Shown: piece by piece, positions 33,301 through 46,468 of the stretch | Position numbering within the stretch: position 1 is the stretch's first letter | Layout: every line of letters begins with the position of its first letter | Origin: Graphilbum fragrans | Lineage: Eukaryota; Ascomycota; Sordariomycetes; Ophiostomatales; Ophiostomataceae | Length of the DNA: 64,000 nt | NCBI GenBank assembly: GCA_001513895.1 | Contig: LLKO01000003.1 | Coordinates: 434,001-498,000 of the forward strand | Direction: 5' to 3' | Position numbers and translations under genes: made by a program | Notes under the pieces: generated by a model | Seen by the model: only the letters and a program-made list of their open reading frames with translations | Told to the model about the DNA's origin: nothing | Database searches by the model: none

Positions 33301-36300
33301 CCTTGTTTAGCTTTTGTGCCCAAGCCAACGTCGAGATACCTCTGTAGTGGTTGTGTGTTTTCTGTGCAGTTTTGGGATGATTGTTACGTGGTTCGAAGAG
33401 TTGCCCTCGTTCGTTTTGATGCTGGGCAGCAGACATGAACACGTGAACGAGAGAGTGTTTTATGATTGTGCTCATATGCCGTATTACGAACGGGATATGC
33501 TCGTATGAAGCGGGTGCCAGCCTTCAGGAGCCAGGGGGCGAGTGCAGCGGCCGTTGGGTGGCAGTTTGCTGTCTTTGTTAGCGGCCGTGGTGCCGGACAG
33601 CAAAGGGCTTTTGCTTCCAAGACCAGGAAACAAGAATCCCGAGCGACAGAACGACAGGACGAACGAGAAACAGCGAGGGCAGGCGTGGTGCCCAACAATG
33701 GCCACAATGCCGCCGATGTAGAACCTGGCCAGTAGTGCATGGATTCGTACAAATGCCTCGCATTCAGGCCAACTCAGTGCTAAGACACGGGAATGCGAGT
33801 GCGAGACGCGGCAGTCTCCTCCTCTCCCACACAGTACCTCCCCCTCGTTTTCCTCCTCCTTCTCCTCGTAACCCCAAAGGCAGTGCACCCATTTACGAGC
33901 GACGGAAAGGCGGCCCATCCTGTCGATCCTTTTTTTGGTGGATGGGTGCGCAGTAGGGCCTTTCAGGAGCATCCCGCAAAAGTCGCAATACGGATATGCG
34001 ACCAGGCCGACATCTGTAATAGGCTCGTATAACTGATCCTTGCTCCACACCGCACCGCACAGGCTCGGCATCATTGCCATATCCTATAGCAAGGCCAGAG
34101 GGGGGGAGGGACAGCTAGTCGAGGAGCGATCGGCCAAATGGCGAATCCAAATCACTCCAAATACTGTTCTTTGCCTGGGCACCTCTCTAGGATGCATTTC
34201 TGGCCACGCCGTTTTTAGTGGGTTTTGCTCCAACGTGGACGTAGTTCGCTGTTTCTTGGCTTGTATTTCGCTGTCTGCATTCCACGTCTACAGAGTGCAG
34301 AGTATGTACGAGTATGTTCTCGTTCCTGCCACTGGGGGGCGTATGTACGGGCATCAAAACATCTAGGGAGTGTCTGCATCGTGCAGCGTTGATCAATTGC
34401 TTTGTACGACGTACGATTCATGTTCTCCCATTTCACTGGCCCGCGGTACGAACAATCGGGAAAGTGTACCCAGTAGAAGGGATACAGGGGGCTAAAGGGC
34501 AGCACTGTAGGTAGAGAAAGGGGAAGGGGGGGTAAGGCTGGCCCCATTTCAGTGGGCTGCTTGAGCCGGCAGGCAGCGATAGCCACAGAAGCCGCTGTAA
34601 CGGTGTACATTTCTGCGTATGTAGACGGTGGCCCCGAGACGGAGCTGGGAAACGGCGGCCCAGAATGCGAAAGAGGGTGGTGCAGAATGGCCTGTGGTTG
34701 GCTGGCGGTGCCCTGATTTAGTGTGCCAGGTCAGTGGCTGATGCCCCAAATGTGGGCAAATATAGAAATTTAGCCCACTTTTAGCAACAAGGCCAAAAAA
34801 AGAGGGAAGGAAGCCACCCTTTGGGCGTTTTCGTTTTCTGCCTTCTTGGGGTAGGACAACATGCTGTAGCGCCCACGGGAGACCAGCATCCGTACAGTAG
34901 CGCAAGTGCGCTGTATCTCACCATACAAATCGGGTGTACTACGGAGCACTTTGTATAGTTGCGCTTTCAACCGGCTCCTTTGGTCTTTTTTCGGCCATCC
35001 ACAACTACGAGCACCAGTCGTTTGTCCGCCGAAGCAATGTGTATGTGTATTTCTGTGTATCCCAAATCCACCCGACTTGCCGGCAAACTGTTGTTCCGCT
35101 TCCTCTCCTCCCTTGCGTCGTGGTTGCCTGAGTGTCCAAGAATAACTCCTCAACGGGGCACTTCCACCTTGTATTCCAAACTTGTAGAACGCAAAGAACC
35201 GGTGTCTTGACTGCATGCTGTGCCCACCTGCCGACCCTGACCTGCATCTATACGGATATCTACGTCAGGATTTGCGCCAGGCGGTGCTTCTGTGAGCCTT
35301 AGAAGGAGCCTAGAAGCACCAATGGCAGATATACGAGAATACGGGTGCTGCCAGCACGCCTCCGCCGAGGATCATCCGCCGCCCGTCGGTCAACTATGGT
35401 AGTGTAGTTGTAGTTCCCCTTGTGGGAGTGTCTTTTTCTGCCACTCTTCCGACAAAAGGGAAAGAGAACTGGCGAGGAGGGAATACGGGTAGGGAGCGAG
35501 AAGGGGAAATGGAAGGGGGGTGGCATGGAAAAAGGATGGGTTGCAGAAGGCCAAAGACGCAAGGCCAAAGGGGAAGACGTGGCTCTCGGTGCCTTCATGG
35601 TCCCATCCTGACAGCATTTTGGTGTCACGATGGTAAAAAAAGAAAGACACTTCTTACCCCATTACCAAGCACATACAAAACCGTCGAGGGACACATTGCT
35701 GCCGTGCCTTTGCACAGGTGTGTAGGGCGTAGTCGTACTCTGCTCATGCATCATGCATGCCAGCTTGCACCGATTGGCTCGCTGGTTAAATGGCTAGCCG
35801 TTGGCGAACTGGCTGCATCTCCCTGGGATGCATGTCTCCTTTTTTTTAGCCCACTGCTGATGGTAGGGCTGGTTTTGACTTTTGATGGGCTAGGCTTGGC
35901 ATGCTGTTGTGTGGGAGGAGGAGGAGGGGGGTGGTAAGTGAAGAAGGTTTCTGACGGAACACAATTCATACAGTCATACAGCTCCTCTGTGCCTGTGCTC
36001 CGTACACTGATTGAAAGCCGCGCGCTAGAGTGAAATTGGGCAATCGATTCTAAGCAAGGGACCACGGGTAGGTAGAAGTAGGATGGAGAGTTTCTAATCA
36101 CTTCCGCTAGCCGGCGGACGGAGAGCGGCGGTCGATGTGCGCGGAGATCGACGCCGTCGTGGGAAAGAGCGGGAAATCCTTCGTGGCGCGGCCAGGACAG
36201 CTACGAAGTACCTAGACTCGTACTGTTGGTAACAGAATGGGTGGAAGTACGAGACTCCGCCCTGTAGGCAAACATGGCAGCGTAAGACAATTTGCACTTG

Positions 36301-39300
36301 AGACGCCCTGAAAGCGGAGAAGCGTGCATGTGTCGGTAGCAGCTACGTGTAAGTAGCTGTAGGATGCGGCTAGTTGGGGGCCTATTCGTGTAGGTGTACA
36401 GAGCAGAGACGGGGCCAAAAGGCCATTGTGGACGAGAAACAAGACATGCAGAAAGGTGCATAGCTGCAGGGGGACGAAGGGACTATCTTTTCCACGTTGG
36501 ATCACCGAGACGACGAAGACGATATGCCAAAATACGAATTTGGATATTAAAAACAGAGAATGCTCTCCGTAGAGACAAAGGCTGCTCCGGTCAGATGCAG
36601 AGCCCGGAGACGTGGTTCGGCGAGGCCGTGGGCTGCTCCAGTGAGCGGCAGTTAGCAGCCACACTATGTGTACCAACAAGCAAAAGCGGCCGAAGAAGAG
36701 ACGAGGGCGCTGACGACACCTGGGGAACAGCACTACTTGATCTGTAGTTCTCGGCCATGCTGCCTGGTCGCCGAAGGTGTCGATGCTTCAGCTTGTCCTC
36801 TCATCCACGAGTACCCATGTTAGACTTCCATTCGCCGTACTATACGGCGTATGTCGTGTACTTCGTCGTCTTATTCTACACATGGCCCCATAGCTAACCC
36901 CAGACCAAGTTTTGTCGCCCTGTCTTCCCCCCGTTCTTGGTTTCCTGTTTTCCCGCTTGGGATAGCTAGCTCTTACTTTTCGCTTCTGTCCTGCCAAATG
37001 CACTACACTGCTGCGCACACACTTCGTGTTCTCTCTCTTCGCCCCAGAACAAAGGCGCTTAACGCAGAATTTACACAGACAATGCTGATCTCCCAAACGC
37101 GACACCTTGTCACCGTCTCCTCGTTAAACCCGCGGCAACGTTGCCAGCAAGACAATACCCCAAGCAAGCCGCCTTTCTGACGACGTCGTATTCTGCGGGT
37201 CGTTCTCTGCCGAAACAGTCAACGGGTGCCGTTTACGAGGAGGCTATACTCGAACGGAGTACGGCGTCGATGTGCCACGTACGAATGTCGTACCCAAGCG
37301 CAGCTCGTAGCAACTGCGATAGCCCGAAGGGCTTCTCTCAGCCCTCTGATTGGCCCATTTACTCTGCGACGATCTCCAGCTTTCCATGTTCACCAACGAG
37401 TCCAGAGCAGTGACGAAGTCGTCACCACGCTGATCCTCAGGAAGAAGGATGCTCCTTTCTTGCGGCGCCAGCTGCGCTTTCTGCCGTGCGCTCCTCTTCC
37501 TTCTCGTCCGCGTGGCTATCACTGGCGCTGCCCGCGGGAGCCGTTGTGACGAAATGGCGAGTGCAAGTCGCCCTGCTCCGTTCGTTGTGACTTCCGAAGC
37601 TATATCCCGCCTTGCCCTGCCCCCTCTCCGACCCCAAATACACAGCTGATCATGCTCGTACCAGGGTCGCCAAGGCCTGTGGACGGACGGTATCCTGCCT
37701 CGTCTGTTCGTAACCAGGGCCATCTTCAATCCCGTTTGGTGGTCAGGAGATTCGGTCGATAGTTGTTCCTACTTACAACAACGGCTAAAGCAAGCGAGGC
37801 CCCAGTTTGTGGCCGCGCCGTCGCAACATAGCACTCTCTACGGTACTGATGTGCATTTTACCTTGGGCCTCGTGTCTTTTTTAATCTTCTTGTCTATTTT
37901 TTGTCGTCTTCGTTCGCCTTGCGGCCTCATTCCTTGATTTGCATCTCGTACATGCTACTTGTGTGCTCGTGTATTCCGTTTACTCCCCCCCCCCCTGCCG
38001 TATTATACGAGCACAGATCTACACCGCTTAGCACCTTGAGGAACCCCTCCCCCTCTCTTCCCTTCTCAAATCCTAAAGCCTAACCACCAAATCATCCACT
38101 CGCTATCCCGTAGACCACCTCCCCCTTTTTGTACATAGAGTCCCACTCGCTTCATGGCACTGGATGTGACGCTGTATTTCATTCGGCGATTCCATATCGT
38201 CGAATTGACATGCCCAGACTCACCAAGACCTCTTGCCCGCAGCCACTCCCGACCACTCGCTACTCCTACAGGTAGCCAATTTGATTTACCCTCGCCCTTT
38301 GTCCCGTTCTCCCCTCCATTTCTTATGCCTCCCCATGCTTCTGGTTGATCTGCTGCAGTAGTTGTGCCTGCTAGCTGCAGCAGCTGTGGCTGAGCAGTGG
38401 CCGTGTGCCACTGTATACGACACTGTTAATGGGGTTCGCTGACGTTCTGCTGGGGCTTCCAGAAGCTACTCCGTACAGCGGGTGGCTTGCTGCTTTGTGT
38501 GTTGTTCGCCCCCTATCCTCTTTCCTCTTTTTCTCCAATCTGCCCCGTAGGATTCGATGCGATGGCGTCCGAGAGCTTGTCCACCAATCACTGCTGACCC
38601 TAGAGCGACTAGGTTGCTGGAGAACGACCGAGTCAAGGCCGTCCAGCCAGCAAAACAACTGAGCTCGTCCCGTTCTTCCTGTGCTTCTCATTCTTTGTAA
38701 TGCATGCCATGTCTATTTTATTTTTGTCTGTGTACTGTTCTTAGCACTCGTCTCCTCTCCGTCATACATACATTTGTCTTCTTAGGAGGGCTTATTCTAG
38801 TCCTTTTTTTTACTGTCTGCATGGTTCCCTGGCGGTTTTGTCGCTATACTCCGCCTACACGATTTACTCGTATCTCAACACACATACTCCGTAACTGCAC
38901 ACACAAGCCTCCCGTTGCACACTCGATCTCGGTCATCTCAAGAGTAGGGGAGAGCCATTAACAGCGCCCGTTATATGGGAGGTCATTCGGAGCATACTGT
39001 CTGCACGGCATCTCTGTTCGGAATCGCCGGAAGGGACTGCAGAATCGTGCATCTTCTGCCGTTAATGAAGTTTTGGGGTCGATGCAGAGCTTCATACGTG
39101 TCCACGTAGTCATACACACATGACATATTCTGGCCAGCTTTCCCGTAGTACTCGTATTTGTCGGGGGCCAAACAACCCAAATGCGCCGGTGTTATCCTGC
39201 TGCAAAAGGTGTGTGTAGTTTATCTGTGCGCATCCGCCACACACACCTCCCACTAATTCCTTGTAGGAATTAAGGACAGGGCGGAGAAGTCCAGTGAAAG

Positions 39301-40528
39301 ATACGTACTCGCAGCTACGTGCAGGGATTCTGAGGGGGCTTCGGGCGGGAATAATGGCCGCCATGGGTGCCTAGCTCACAACGCCCCAAGCTTGGCTGTA
39401 TGTACATACTTGCACGGGGAAACTGTACAATATTCGTAAACAATGCTAAAGAGCATACCTTAACGAACAGCTACAGATGTCTGCAAGATCTATGGCCCCT
39501 TGCCCTTCTTCCTTTGGCAGCAAATGGCAGTATCCTACGCTGCCTCCGTCCTCATACGACGTGCATGGTACATAGCTACTTTGAGCGCGTACATTAGCTA
39601 CCAGTACTAAAAGGTGTGCCCCCAAGAGACCACATATAGTGGCTCCGCCGTTGAAAGAGCGGCTGGAAAGCACTGCTGGGATGTTACGGCCCCCACCCGC
39701 CGGTCTGTTATTTGCCTTAGCACCTCCTGGTATGATCCCATTCACTTTCGCACCAGACGTTAGAGTCCTGCCCTGCCGGACAGCCCCCACCGCCAGCACT
39801 ACCATACACCACAACCTGGTCGGGCAGCTACAATACAAAGCGGTTTGGTCAAGGCTCCCGCCATTTCCCACGTGCTTTGTAAGTCCCTATTTTTAACATC
39901 GACCATTACCAATACTACGTCCTGCCCTGTCATTGGCCAGATCCATGTCAGGATGTCCCAAAATCTACCACTACGGCATCCTGATGCAGGAGCACAGAAA
40001 ACACCACCTCGTTTGGCTTGGGCGGCCCCTTTTCTGTCATTTTGTGTCTATGTGCTCCGTAGCTCCCCTACCTGCCCACGCTCGCCTGAACACTAGACAG
40101 CTGTTCTTGCTTGACCGACACCACACGGCAAACACGCACCCTGTCTTCCCTACCGCCACAAAAGCCCTCAGACTGCCAATTTCATGAAACGCGCCCAATA
40201 TCGGTACAAACCGGCCGGTCTGTTTTCTGGCTACTAGCTTGCCAGATCAGTCTCGATTCGTTGTAGTCCATGTACCATCGGACGCCTCTGCCTCTGCGGA
40301 AGCGATGATCCCAAATCAAAACATGGCTTGTACCAGACTTCTACGCGAGATGGACAAGGGAGAGAAGACAATGCGGCGCAGTCACGGCGCAACTCTCCCG
40401 TTTTGCCGTCCACTCGTGGATGTAGTCCTGCATACTCGTAGTCGTATGCGCCCTGCCTAGCCAAAAAGCGGACTAACCTGGTGCCTCGTAAACGCAGGCA
40501 TCGGGCTAATGCTTTGGTCTTGTCCCGA

Positions 40529-40552
40529 GGCGGAGGCGGAGGCGGAGGCGGA
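40529..40552. repeat. Four copies of the hexamer GGCGGA
   Basis: Head-to-tail perfect hexamers. The G-rich strand has regularly spaced GG pairs and could form a two-tetrad quadruplex. Confidence 0.9.
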
Positions 40553-42069
40553 TGCGCCGTTTTGCTCATCGGCGTCACCCAAGGAACGAGCAAATGGTAT
40601 TGCAGAGCTCATAGGGCTGTGATTGCCGAGCTTTACCTGCCCGCCGCTATCCGTCGATGTCCTTCTTTCGCCCCTTCTCCTCCACCCTCGTCCGCCCACG
40701 CTCTGACTCGTTAGGCCTCTTGTCTTCCAAGCTCTCCCACATTCTTCCCCATTCTCACATGCTTCGGCCGCCACTGCAGGTCGATGTGTTGTCAGAGAGC
40801 GCGCCCTCCGCTCATAATCCTTCCGTTTGAGAGGGCGCACGACCACTCGTATGTGGGGTGGAAAGGCGAGGTGGGATGTGGCAAAAGCACAAGCTGTCAA
40901 ACTAAACAGCTGGTAGTAGTGGGCTTAGGAGAGGTGCGCTTTAGGTACGGTGAGCTTGGGATACTCGTAAACCACTCCCCACCGACAATCCCAGAGTCGG
41001 TTACAGCCCTTGCTCTTGCTTCTTAGAAGACGAAATGCGAGCCGCTCTGGGAAAGATGAAAAACAAACTACGGGGTACTTCGCGCCGGAAGCTCGTTCAT
41101 TACCTCAAAATCATGCCAATGCACAGCTTCAAGCAGGACTTACTCACGAACCATGGAGGGTCCCGCTAGGGGCAAAGGCCCAATGTTCACGCTATCCTCC
41201 CACGCAATCCCTGTTATTTCCTCAACGGCTACAAGTAGTGTACAAATGTACGACGTACTTACAGACATCTTCGGAAGCACGACTCACACTGCTCTGTGAA
41301 CCCTAGCAGGGGGACTAGGAAAAGGGGACTACATCTTCGTGTGGTTTGGTGTCGTGTCTCATGTGTAGGAACCGCACGGTTGGGAAAGACTGAGGGAGCC
41401 GGTTTATCTCAACCTTCTTCTGCATCCCGTGCTCACTTCCAAGGCTAGCCTCTACGGCCATTGACTTTTCTCCTCCCTAGCGGTACACTATAACAGTGCG
41501 AGCACACAATGCAACCCGCTGTTACAGTGTGCGCCCTCTCTTCTCGCTTCATGAGTCGGATCGTTTTATTACGAGTACGTTCCTCCCCTCTAGCCTTTGT
41601 GCATTTCGCGTTGAAATTAGCCAGCACGGACATTTTGGAGCTGCATACCAGGACGAAGGCGTCTTCCAATAGCAACGGCTGACCGGACCATCGCATCCCT
41701 ATCGTGAGACAGGCGGGATAGGTTGGGTGGCGGTGCTAGTGCCAGTCCCCGTTAGAAACGTGCACGAAAAACCAAGAGGTGAGCAACAAAGTACTTACGA
41801 GTACAAGAACTGCGCGTTTTTTCACTGTCACAGTGGCACCCTGCCCTGAGCGGAAAGGGTGAGCATTTGCTAGGTTAGATTTTCATCGTCTCTACCCCCC
41901 TGCTATTCCGGAAGAGCATTGGCCATTCTGATGTAAGAACCTAGAATTGCACGTAGGGGGGAGAAGGCCTAGTCGAACAATCTCTGCTCTACACTATCAT
42001 GATATGCCCCTAATACTCGTCACAAACAGCTTAGCTGCACATGTGCAAATGGGGCTGTGTCGTCGACAG

Positions 42070-42094
42070 AGGACCTGCAAAAACCGCAGGTCCT
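42070..42094. repeat. Hairpin with a 9-bp stem followed by a T-run
   Basis: AGGACCTGC pairs with GCAGGTCCT across a seven-base loop, and five T residues follow at once (42094-42098). The shape resembles a terminator or the end of a small RNA, but no boxes for an RNA polymerase III gene were recognised upstream. Confidence 0.6.
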
Positions 42095-45000
42095 TTTTCC
42101 ATTAGTCGTCAATCAGCTAGTCCACACCTGAGCATACATACGTCGTATGTGGTGGCTTTAGTACTTGTAGCTGCATACTCGACATATAAAAACAGTGATT
42201 ATGGCCATGGCCAAGGGTCGCGTAATATCAGGTGTCTGTCTTTTGTCCCCTCAGCCCCAGTAATGCTACCGCCAGCTAATTTGCTAGGGATGGCCAGAAG
42301 CCAATTTGGCCCTTCTATTGGCTGTAGCCCCCAGCAGCCGTTGTGTTTTGTTCTTCTCCAGGGCCCCTCCAAAAGTCATCTCACATTGGCACCGGCCAAG
42401 AAATGTGCACTTATTCGTATACAATGGTACACCAAGTATGGCGTTTTTGGAGCCTGTGCGATTTTTTGCTCTTCACAAGAACGCTACTCCGTACTACTTG
42501 CTTGTACCAGGGGCGAATGGTTCAGCCTTGTTTAGAAACTAATTGTTGCAAAAATGAACAACCAACGACGCCGACATTGGGCCGCGACCGGCGGAAGGGC
42601 CTATAGTAATTAGGTTGGATTGAAGTAAGGGCTCTTAGACGGGGCTAGACAGCCGGCCCGTCTTCTCTTGGGAAGATTGTTGGTTTCGCAAACAAGAACA
42701 GTGAGCACATGTCTAGTTGATATGAGCGCGTAGGCTATGAAGGTATCGGGGGTTCCGCGAACAGGACTCGGAGCGGGGATTGATACTCTATTTCGAAGAT
42801 TCGTGCTTGAAGATAAATCAGACATTCTAGACGTACCATGACAGTAAAGGGGTGGTCATGCCGCCAGATCAGCGGCTTGTACAGACATAAGGGTGTGGGT
42901 GATGTCAAATTCTCACTCCGCCTTTTTCGGACCATTCTTTTATTACCGTGATCTGGTCACGACTTTCAGAGTAGTTATCCCTTCGCGTGGCCCCCGCGTC
43001 CCCTCCTACACCTAGCAGCACCAGCGGGTTGGGACTCTAATGGCATTGGCCTTTTTGTTTCCGGTTCTCCGGCAAGATGTACACTACATCATTCAGATAC
43101 GTAGGCCGTTACTATTTCGTTCCCGTCGCTGGCCACCACCGCTATCTCGTACACGGGAACAACAGCCACAGCCGCCCGCCCCCCCTTCCACCCTTCTCCC
43201 CTCTCTCCCCTCTTTCTCTCCCTTCTTCCACATCTTACACTATGAGGTAGCTATCGCACGGCACACTGTCGCAAAACAACACAGCACGCCAGTAACCGTG
43301 GTACATTATCTCGCTGCACGCTGTACTCGTAGTGTAATCATGTGAAGGGGACGCTAGCCATCAAATCTCCAGCCCAAGCCACCGTAAAAGTACAACGCAT
43401 GTCTTTCTTGTATGTATGCTACCCAACCAGCTCTTCTCCTCGCTAAAGAATTTGCCCTTAACCGTGGTGTCGGGTAGCACATCGCATCCATCAGATCCCG
43501 GTCAACAGCTGGGCGACGAGTACCGGACCGCAGTTGTAGTCGTAGTTGGAAGGTGAGCTTATGCTCAGACCACGTACTGCATACCTTTAACAGGTAATGT
43601 CTCGACAATCACTTGGGTGCCCACCAGCAGATGTGGATATCGAAACAAAGCGAGAAAAAAAGAAGGGATTGGTGGTCGCTGGCGTATCCATTCAACGGTC
43701 TCGGTCGCTCTCTCTCTCTCTTCTCTCGATAGAAGATCACGCGGTGGGCCGATATGCAGGACAAAGGGCCGGTTTGCCTCTGCTTTCTTTTTTCAGCCCT
43801 GTTGGTTGGGCGGGCGCCAATGGACGCTCCACAGGACCCAGAACCAGGCCACAGCCCCTCACATGCTGCACCAAGAGCAAAGCATACGTGTATGAGTGTA
43901 CTGGCGTGTAAGCTCAACGTGAGCTCTTGGAGAGCTTCAGTAAGTCCACGTGCGCCAGAAGACTTCCGTCGTCGACTTTGAACATGACATTGCGGAACAG
44001 GAGTGAGATGCAACCTCCTCGAGGTCAAAAGGTGGTGGTCATAGCATCAAAGACCGGTGTGGGACAGCTGAGAAGGTGGGATACTAAACCGGGCTTTTTT
44101 TGACCCAGTTGCAGTGTCTGGTTGCTCGTAGATACGAAGAGGTGTGAGTGCGTCGAATGTACATACTACGAAACGCGTTTTTACACGGACTACTCCGCGA
44201 CTACGAACTGTATCTCGTAGTACTAGTAACATAGGGCCAGGGATGCGATGTTCATTAGACCATCAAAAGGCAAAGGAGCAATTAGCATCTCGCGTCTCTG
44301 TCCCGTTTCGTTTCGATCCACGTACGAGTACGAGTAGTGTATTTGAAATTAATCCCAGCAAAAAACCCGCTCATAAAAGACGGGGGGGGGGTCTAGGCAG
44401 GGGTGTGTGTTGTCATCGCACATACGTGCTACGTTTGTACGTCGTATGTAGTGTATAGTAAAAAAGCGGAAGCTCGTAAAAATGGCTTTAGGACCAATCA
44501 TCTTAATGCCAGCACCATTCATACATAGGGCGGGCACAGGAGAAGGGGGCAGGCAGACGGCATGCGGTATAACCTGTGCACATCAAGATGACGACCGGGG
44601 GGATAAAGGACACGAAATAGCGGCAAGTAGACGAACAGCCAGTCGAAAATGTGTGGAATAGCGGGTGAAACGGTTTTTCTTTTCCACCGACCCTCGAGAA
44701 AAGGTACTTCATTCGGACTAGTGGCCAGCCTTACGACCACCCCAAACCGGCAAGTACGGGGCAGTTCGGTAAGATGCACACGCCCTTCCTATTTGTACTC
44801 GTAGGTCTCAGTCAAATGTGGCAGGCAGAACGGCTAGTTACGGAGTAGCGTGCAACTACACAGTACCTGCTGTAAATGGGGACAGCTCACATCCACCACA
44901 CCTTAAATTCTGGTAACTCTAAAAGAGTCCGGGCTGGTTGTTACGAGCCACACCTACAAAACAAGGACAGCGAACAGACAGTCCATGTCCAGTCCATGTC

Positions 45001-46315
45001 GTATGCGCCAACAAAAGCACAAGAGTCGTATGGAGCTCACCGACCAAGGAACGATTAAAATGTGCTCAATTAACTGGGTCTCCCCTCCGCTTCTCTCACT
45101 CTTGTCTCTTTACAGGCCCCGAGAGTGCAAATTTAGTACGAAGTACAACGCAACTACGGCGTCTAAGAGCTTCAGCACAGGTACTCCTACATGTGTAATA
45201 CACATACTAAACAAGCAAGCTACTCCGTACATTGGACATTCTCGTATGTATGTACCCCGTGTACTCACACGAACGAGTCCTCAGACTCGGCTGGACTCGT
45301 TATGCAACCATACCTATGCCCTCGCCCTTGCCCCTAGCTCATTTCCCTTGTCCCGGTTCGTCAGATCACTTGTTAGCATGGTCGTTCACTGGGAGGGGCC
45401 CAAAAGTCTGGCCCTGGCCATGCTCCCAACAGCACGAGTTAGATGCAAACATGCAGCAGCATGCGCTAGGAAATGCGCAATAATGTGTCTCAGTAGATCG
45501 GACCCTTGAAATCTCTTGAGAGCAAGGTGAGCAAACGGTTGGGAGTGCGCGATGCCTGCCAAGCACACTCTCCTATTCGTGCCTTCTTCCCCTGCTTGAG
45601 CGTTAATTGGGATGACCACGGACGCGTTCTGATGGGAAAATCCATCTACATCAGATGTGACGAGAATAGGGGCTCATTTGTCTCTCCAATAGCACACAGG
45701 AACCACGCCCTACCAAAGCGGCATGTTCCTTTTTCCTGCCTTGTTTCCTAATGATCGTGTGTGTGTCTATAGTACTCATGATCGCGTATGCTGGTTCAGT
45801 CTTAGCCCTCGGCGAGGCCATTCGCCTGCTCGTAAGTGTTCCGCCTATCATATCCGCATCGGGTCATGATGCCTGCTTCTTTCTTTTTTGTTTTGTCTTG
45901 CCCGCCTCCTTTTCACATTCGCGGCCGGCCGATGTCCCTGCTGTATGCGGTCACGATGGGGACCACCCACGACATGTCAAGTGTTGCAACCATAAACGGG
46001 CAAGCGGTGTGTCGTGTTCGTCAGCGCATGGCTCTGCTGCGCCAGCAAGATGCGACACTGATAGTGTGATAGCTACGGAGAAACTACAGAGTGTGTGTAT
46101 GTATGTATACTACGGAGTATTTGTGTCTAGTTAGACTAGGTGCCCAGTCCCACTGCATGAAGCAGCGTATCTAATACCATTTCGAGAAGGCCAATGTGCC
46201 AAAAAAAAAAAAGACATACGTAAATAGAAAAAAAAAAGACATGGGAATTTAGGCTTTAGACGTGAAGTAGTGTATCGCCACTGGAACTTGGGGAGCGGAG
46301 AATAGCCAGGGTGCA

Positions 46316-46468
46316 TCAATTCAACGCCGTCTCCGGCGGACTCAAAATGTTAGCTAGACTCTCCGGGATGCGAGTAAAATTCTTCGACGACACCGTCGCT
46401 GTCCGTGCATCGTGAACCCGGTCCGCAACCGTCGCTCCTGCTTCGGCGGAGCGTGATGATATTCCCAT
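46316..46468 (-). CDS. Possible small protein or coding remnant of 50 residues, unknown function
   Basis: An ATG-to-TGA frame too short for ordinary gene callers. Its composition is protein-like and unlike the surrounding desert: MGISSRSAEAGATVADRVHD, then a stretch ending in RIPESLANILSPPETALN. It is polar and Ala-rich, with no Cys or Trp, no signal peptide and no membrane span. The opposite strand is also open over most of it, as is usual for GC-biased coding DNA. It could be a real small gene, the first exon of a decayed gene, or chance. No homologue is recognised. Confidence 0.25.
   Translation of the reverse strand: MGISSRSAEAGATVADRVHDARTATVSSKNFTRIPESLANILSPPETALN

Noticed and set aside
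33484..34080. 198-codon minus-strand frame
   Set aside because: No recognisable domain and unusual Cys/Trp/His content as expected of chance frames.
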